Positions 13,870 through 14,375 of a stretch of 14,375 nucleotides of DNA are shown piece after piece. The notes beneath the pieces are model-generated. The model worked only from the letters and a program-made list of their open reading frames with translations. It searched no databases and was not told the origin of the DNA. Within the stretch, counting starts at the first letter, position 1, and each line of letters starts with the position of its first letter. The stretch covers positions 1 through 14,375 of the forward strand of contig DATGWF010000005.1 in NCBI GenBank assembly GCA_035299585.1, in the 5' to 3' direction. The DNA comes from DATGWF01 sp035299585 (lineage in GTDB: Bacteria; Actinomycetota; Actinomycetes; Actinomycetales; Microbacteriaceae). The position numbers and the translations under genes are program-made.

Positions 13870-13942
13870 TGGACCTAAGGGGATTCGAACCCCTGACCTT
13901 CTCATTGCGAACGAGACGCGCTACCAACTGCGCCATAGGCCC
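13870..13942 (-). tRNA. tRNA-Ala (anticodon CGC)
   Basis: A 73-base tRNA on the minus strand. The acceptor stem pairs GGGCCTA with TAGGTCC and includes the G3:U70 wobble pair that specifies alanine. The D arm reads GCGCAGTTGGTAGCGC, the anticodon stem TCTCG/TGAGA encloses the loop TTCGCAA with anticodon CGC (reads GCG), and the T arm AGGGG-TTCGAAT-CCCCT is canonical. The discriminator base is A. The following bases are CCG, so the full CCA tail is not encoded and must be added. A good -10 box lies 10 bp upstream, and the dehydrogenase gene begins 40 bp downstream on the same strand with no terminator visible between. Confidence 0.96.
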
Positions 13943-13952
13943 GAGTGATTCG

Positions 13953-13958
13953 AGAATA
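13953..13958 (-). promoter_or_regulatory. -10 box of the tRNA-Ala promoter
   Basis: TATTCT on the coding strand lies 10 bp upstream of the mature tRNA 5' end, suitable for a start a few bases before it. The -35 is weak. The box sits inside an imperfect palindrome: CGAGTG (13942-13947) and CACTCG (13960-13965) flank ATTC-GA-GAAT (13948-13957). Confidence 0.55.
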
Positions 13959-14032
13959 GCACTCGAAAGTGGCGGGATTCCATCCGCGCTGACGGGACGA
14001 GAGTGACCAGAACCCGGCCTGCCGTCTGCGAC

Positions 14033-14375
14033 TTAGCCGACTCGGCGGCGCTGCAACACGTCGGCCACGTCGAGCTGTGCCGATGCGGTCGCAGCAATAT
14101 CGCCGGCCGCGAGAATACGGGCGGCGGCTTGCTCGGCCGCGGTTCGTGGCACGGCCATCGGCACATTCGCCGAGGCGGATCCGCGCACCTGCGCTTCCGC
14201 GGCCATCCGAGCCCGCATGCGCTGTCCGTAACTCGACGGGTGTGCCGCCATCGCCGCCGCACGAGCGCGAGCGGCAACAAGCGAGGGCGGAGTCGGCTCG
14301 ACGGCCTCGGCCGCGATCTCACGCGCCCGGCGCCGCAACGCTTCTAGCGCCTCCGAGGAGGCGATGGTCGACGCC
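14033..14375 (-). CDS. Ala/Arg-rich protein of unknown function, 5' part outside window
   Basis: The C-terminal 113 residues of a gene that enters from the right edge; the frame is open to the edge and ends with TAA at 14033-14035. The visible part is strongly enriched in Ala and Arg and mostly looks helical (ALEALRRRAREIAAEA, then PPSLVAARARAAAMAAHP, then a less charged stretch with PRTAAEQAAARILAAGD, ending DVADVLQRRRVG). No domain is recognised, and low-complexity composition makes spurious similarity likely. Coding status is supported by the uninterrupted frame over 343 bases and typical high-GC codon use, although such frames also arise by chance in this genome. The 90 bp between its stop and the tRNA gene hold only the tRNA promoter. 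Confidence 0.55.
   Translation of the reverse strand, partial: ASTIASSEALEALRRRAREIAAEAVEPTPPSLVAARARAAAMAAHPSSYGQRMRARMAAEAQVRGSASANVPMAVPRTAAEQAAARILAAGDIAATASAQLDVADVLQRRRVG

Noticed and set aside
13831..13905. N-terminal extension of the dehydrogenase into the tRNA gene
   Set aside because: The added residues include a translated tRNA T arm (RSGVRIPLGPP), a well-known annotation artefact; the Rossmann motif starts properly from 13830.
1..14375. Search for CRISPR arrays, insertion sequences, toxin-antitoxin pairs or phage genes
   Set aside because: No direct repeat array, terminal inverted repeats with transposase, or phage-type protein was seen; the window reads as chromosomal housekeeping and transport genes.

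Overview
This is a high-GC window (roughly two thirds G+C by eye) from what looks like an actinobacterium, probably a member of the Microbacteriaceae; that placement is inference. Support comes from frequent GTG starts, very tight gene packing, TAnnnT-type -10 boxes close to start codons, and Ala/Arg/Glu-rich proteins. Twelve protein genes (two cut by the window edges) and one tRNA gene account for almost all of the sequence. There is no insertion sequence, prophage, CRISPR array, rRNA or integration scar. No stretch over 300 bases lacks a gene.

Left part (1-6326): a partial M18 aminopeptidase gene runs leftwards off the window. Divergent from it is a rightward run: aldo/keto reductase, then a short HrpA-type DEAH RNA helicase (3-bp gap), then an MFS transporter (4-bp GTGA overlap), then a 60-residue two-helix membrane protein with its own Shine-Dalgarno. 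The first three look like one transcription unit.

Middle (6418-10567): a leftward LLM-class flavin oxidoreductase and a rightward histidine phosphatase diverge across an 83-bp gap holding a perfect TATGCA-N2-TGCATA palindrome. The phosphatase is followed by a class II glutamine amidotransferase. That gene converges on a leftward 534-residue polytopic membrane protein of unknown function, and the two genes share a TTAA tetranucleotide that supplies both stop codons.

Right-centre (10637-13048): this is the most interesting region. A leftward SbtA-type sodium/bicarbonate permease gene diverges from a rightward terC-family gene, which abuts a small winged-helix regulator gene with no gap. The 105-bp sbtA-terC gap carries two exact copies and one degenerate copy of a TGAAG-N4-CTTCA palindrome over a likely -10 box facing both ways. 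The economical reading is a self-regulated divergon: the encoded winged-helix protein binds these sites and controls both the permease and the TerC-type transporter. Which ion or metabolite it senses cannot be read from the sequence.

Right end (13045-14375): an atypical short-chain dehydrogenase gene converges on the regulator gene (shared CTAG supplies both stops). It lies just downstream of a tRNA-Ala(CGC) gene on the same strand. A partial Ala/Arg-rich gene of unknown function runs in from beyond the right edge.
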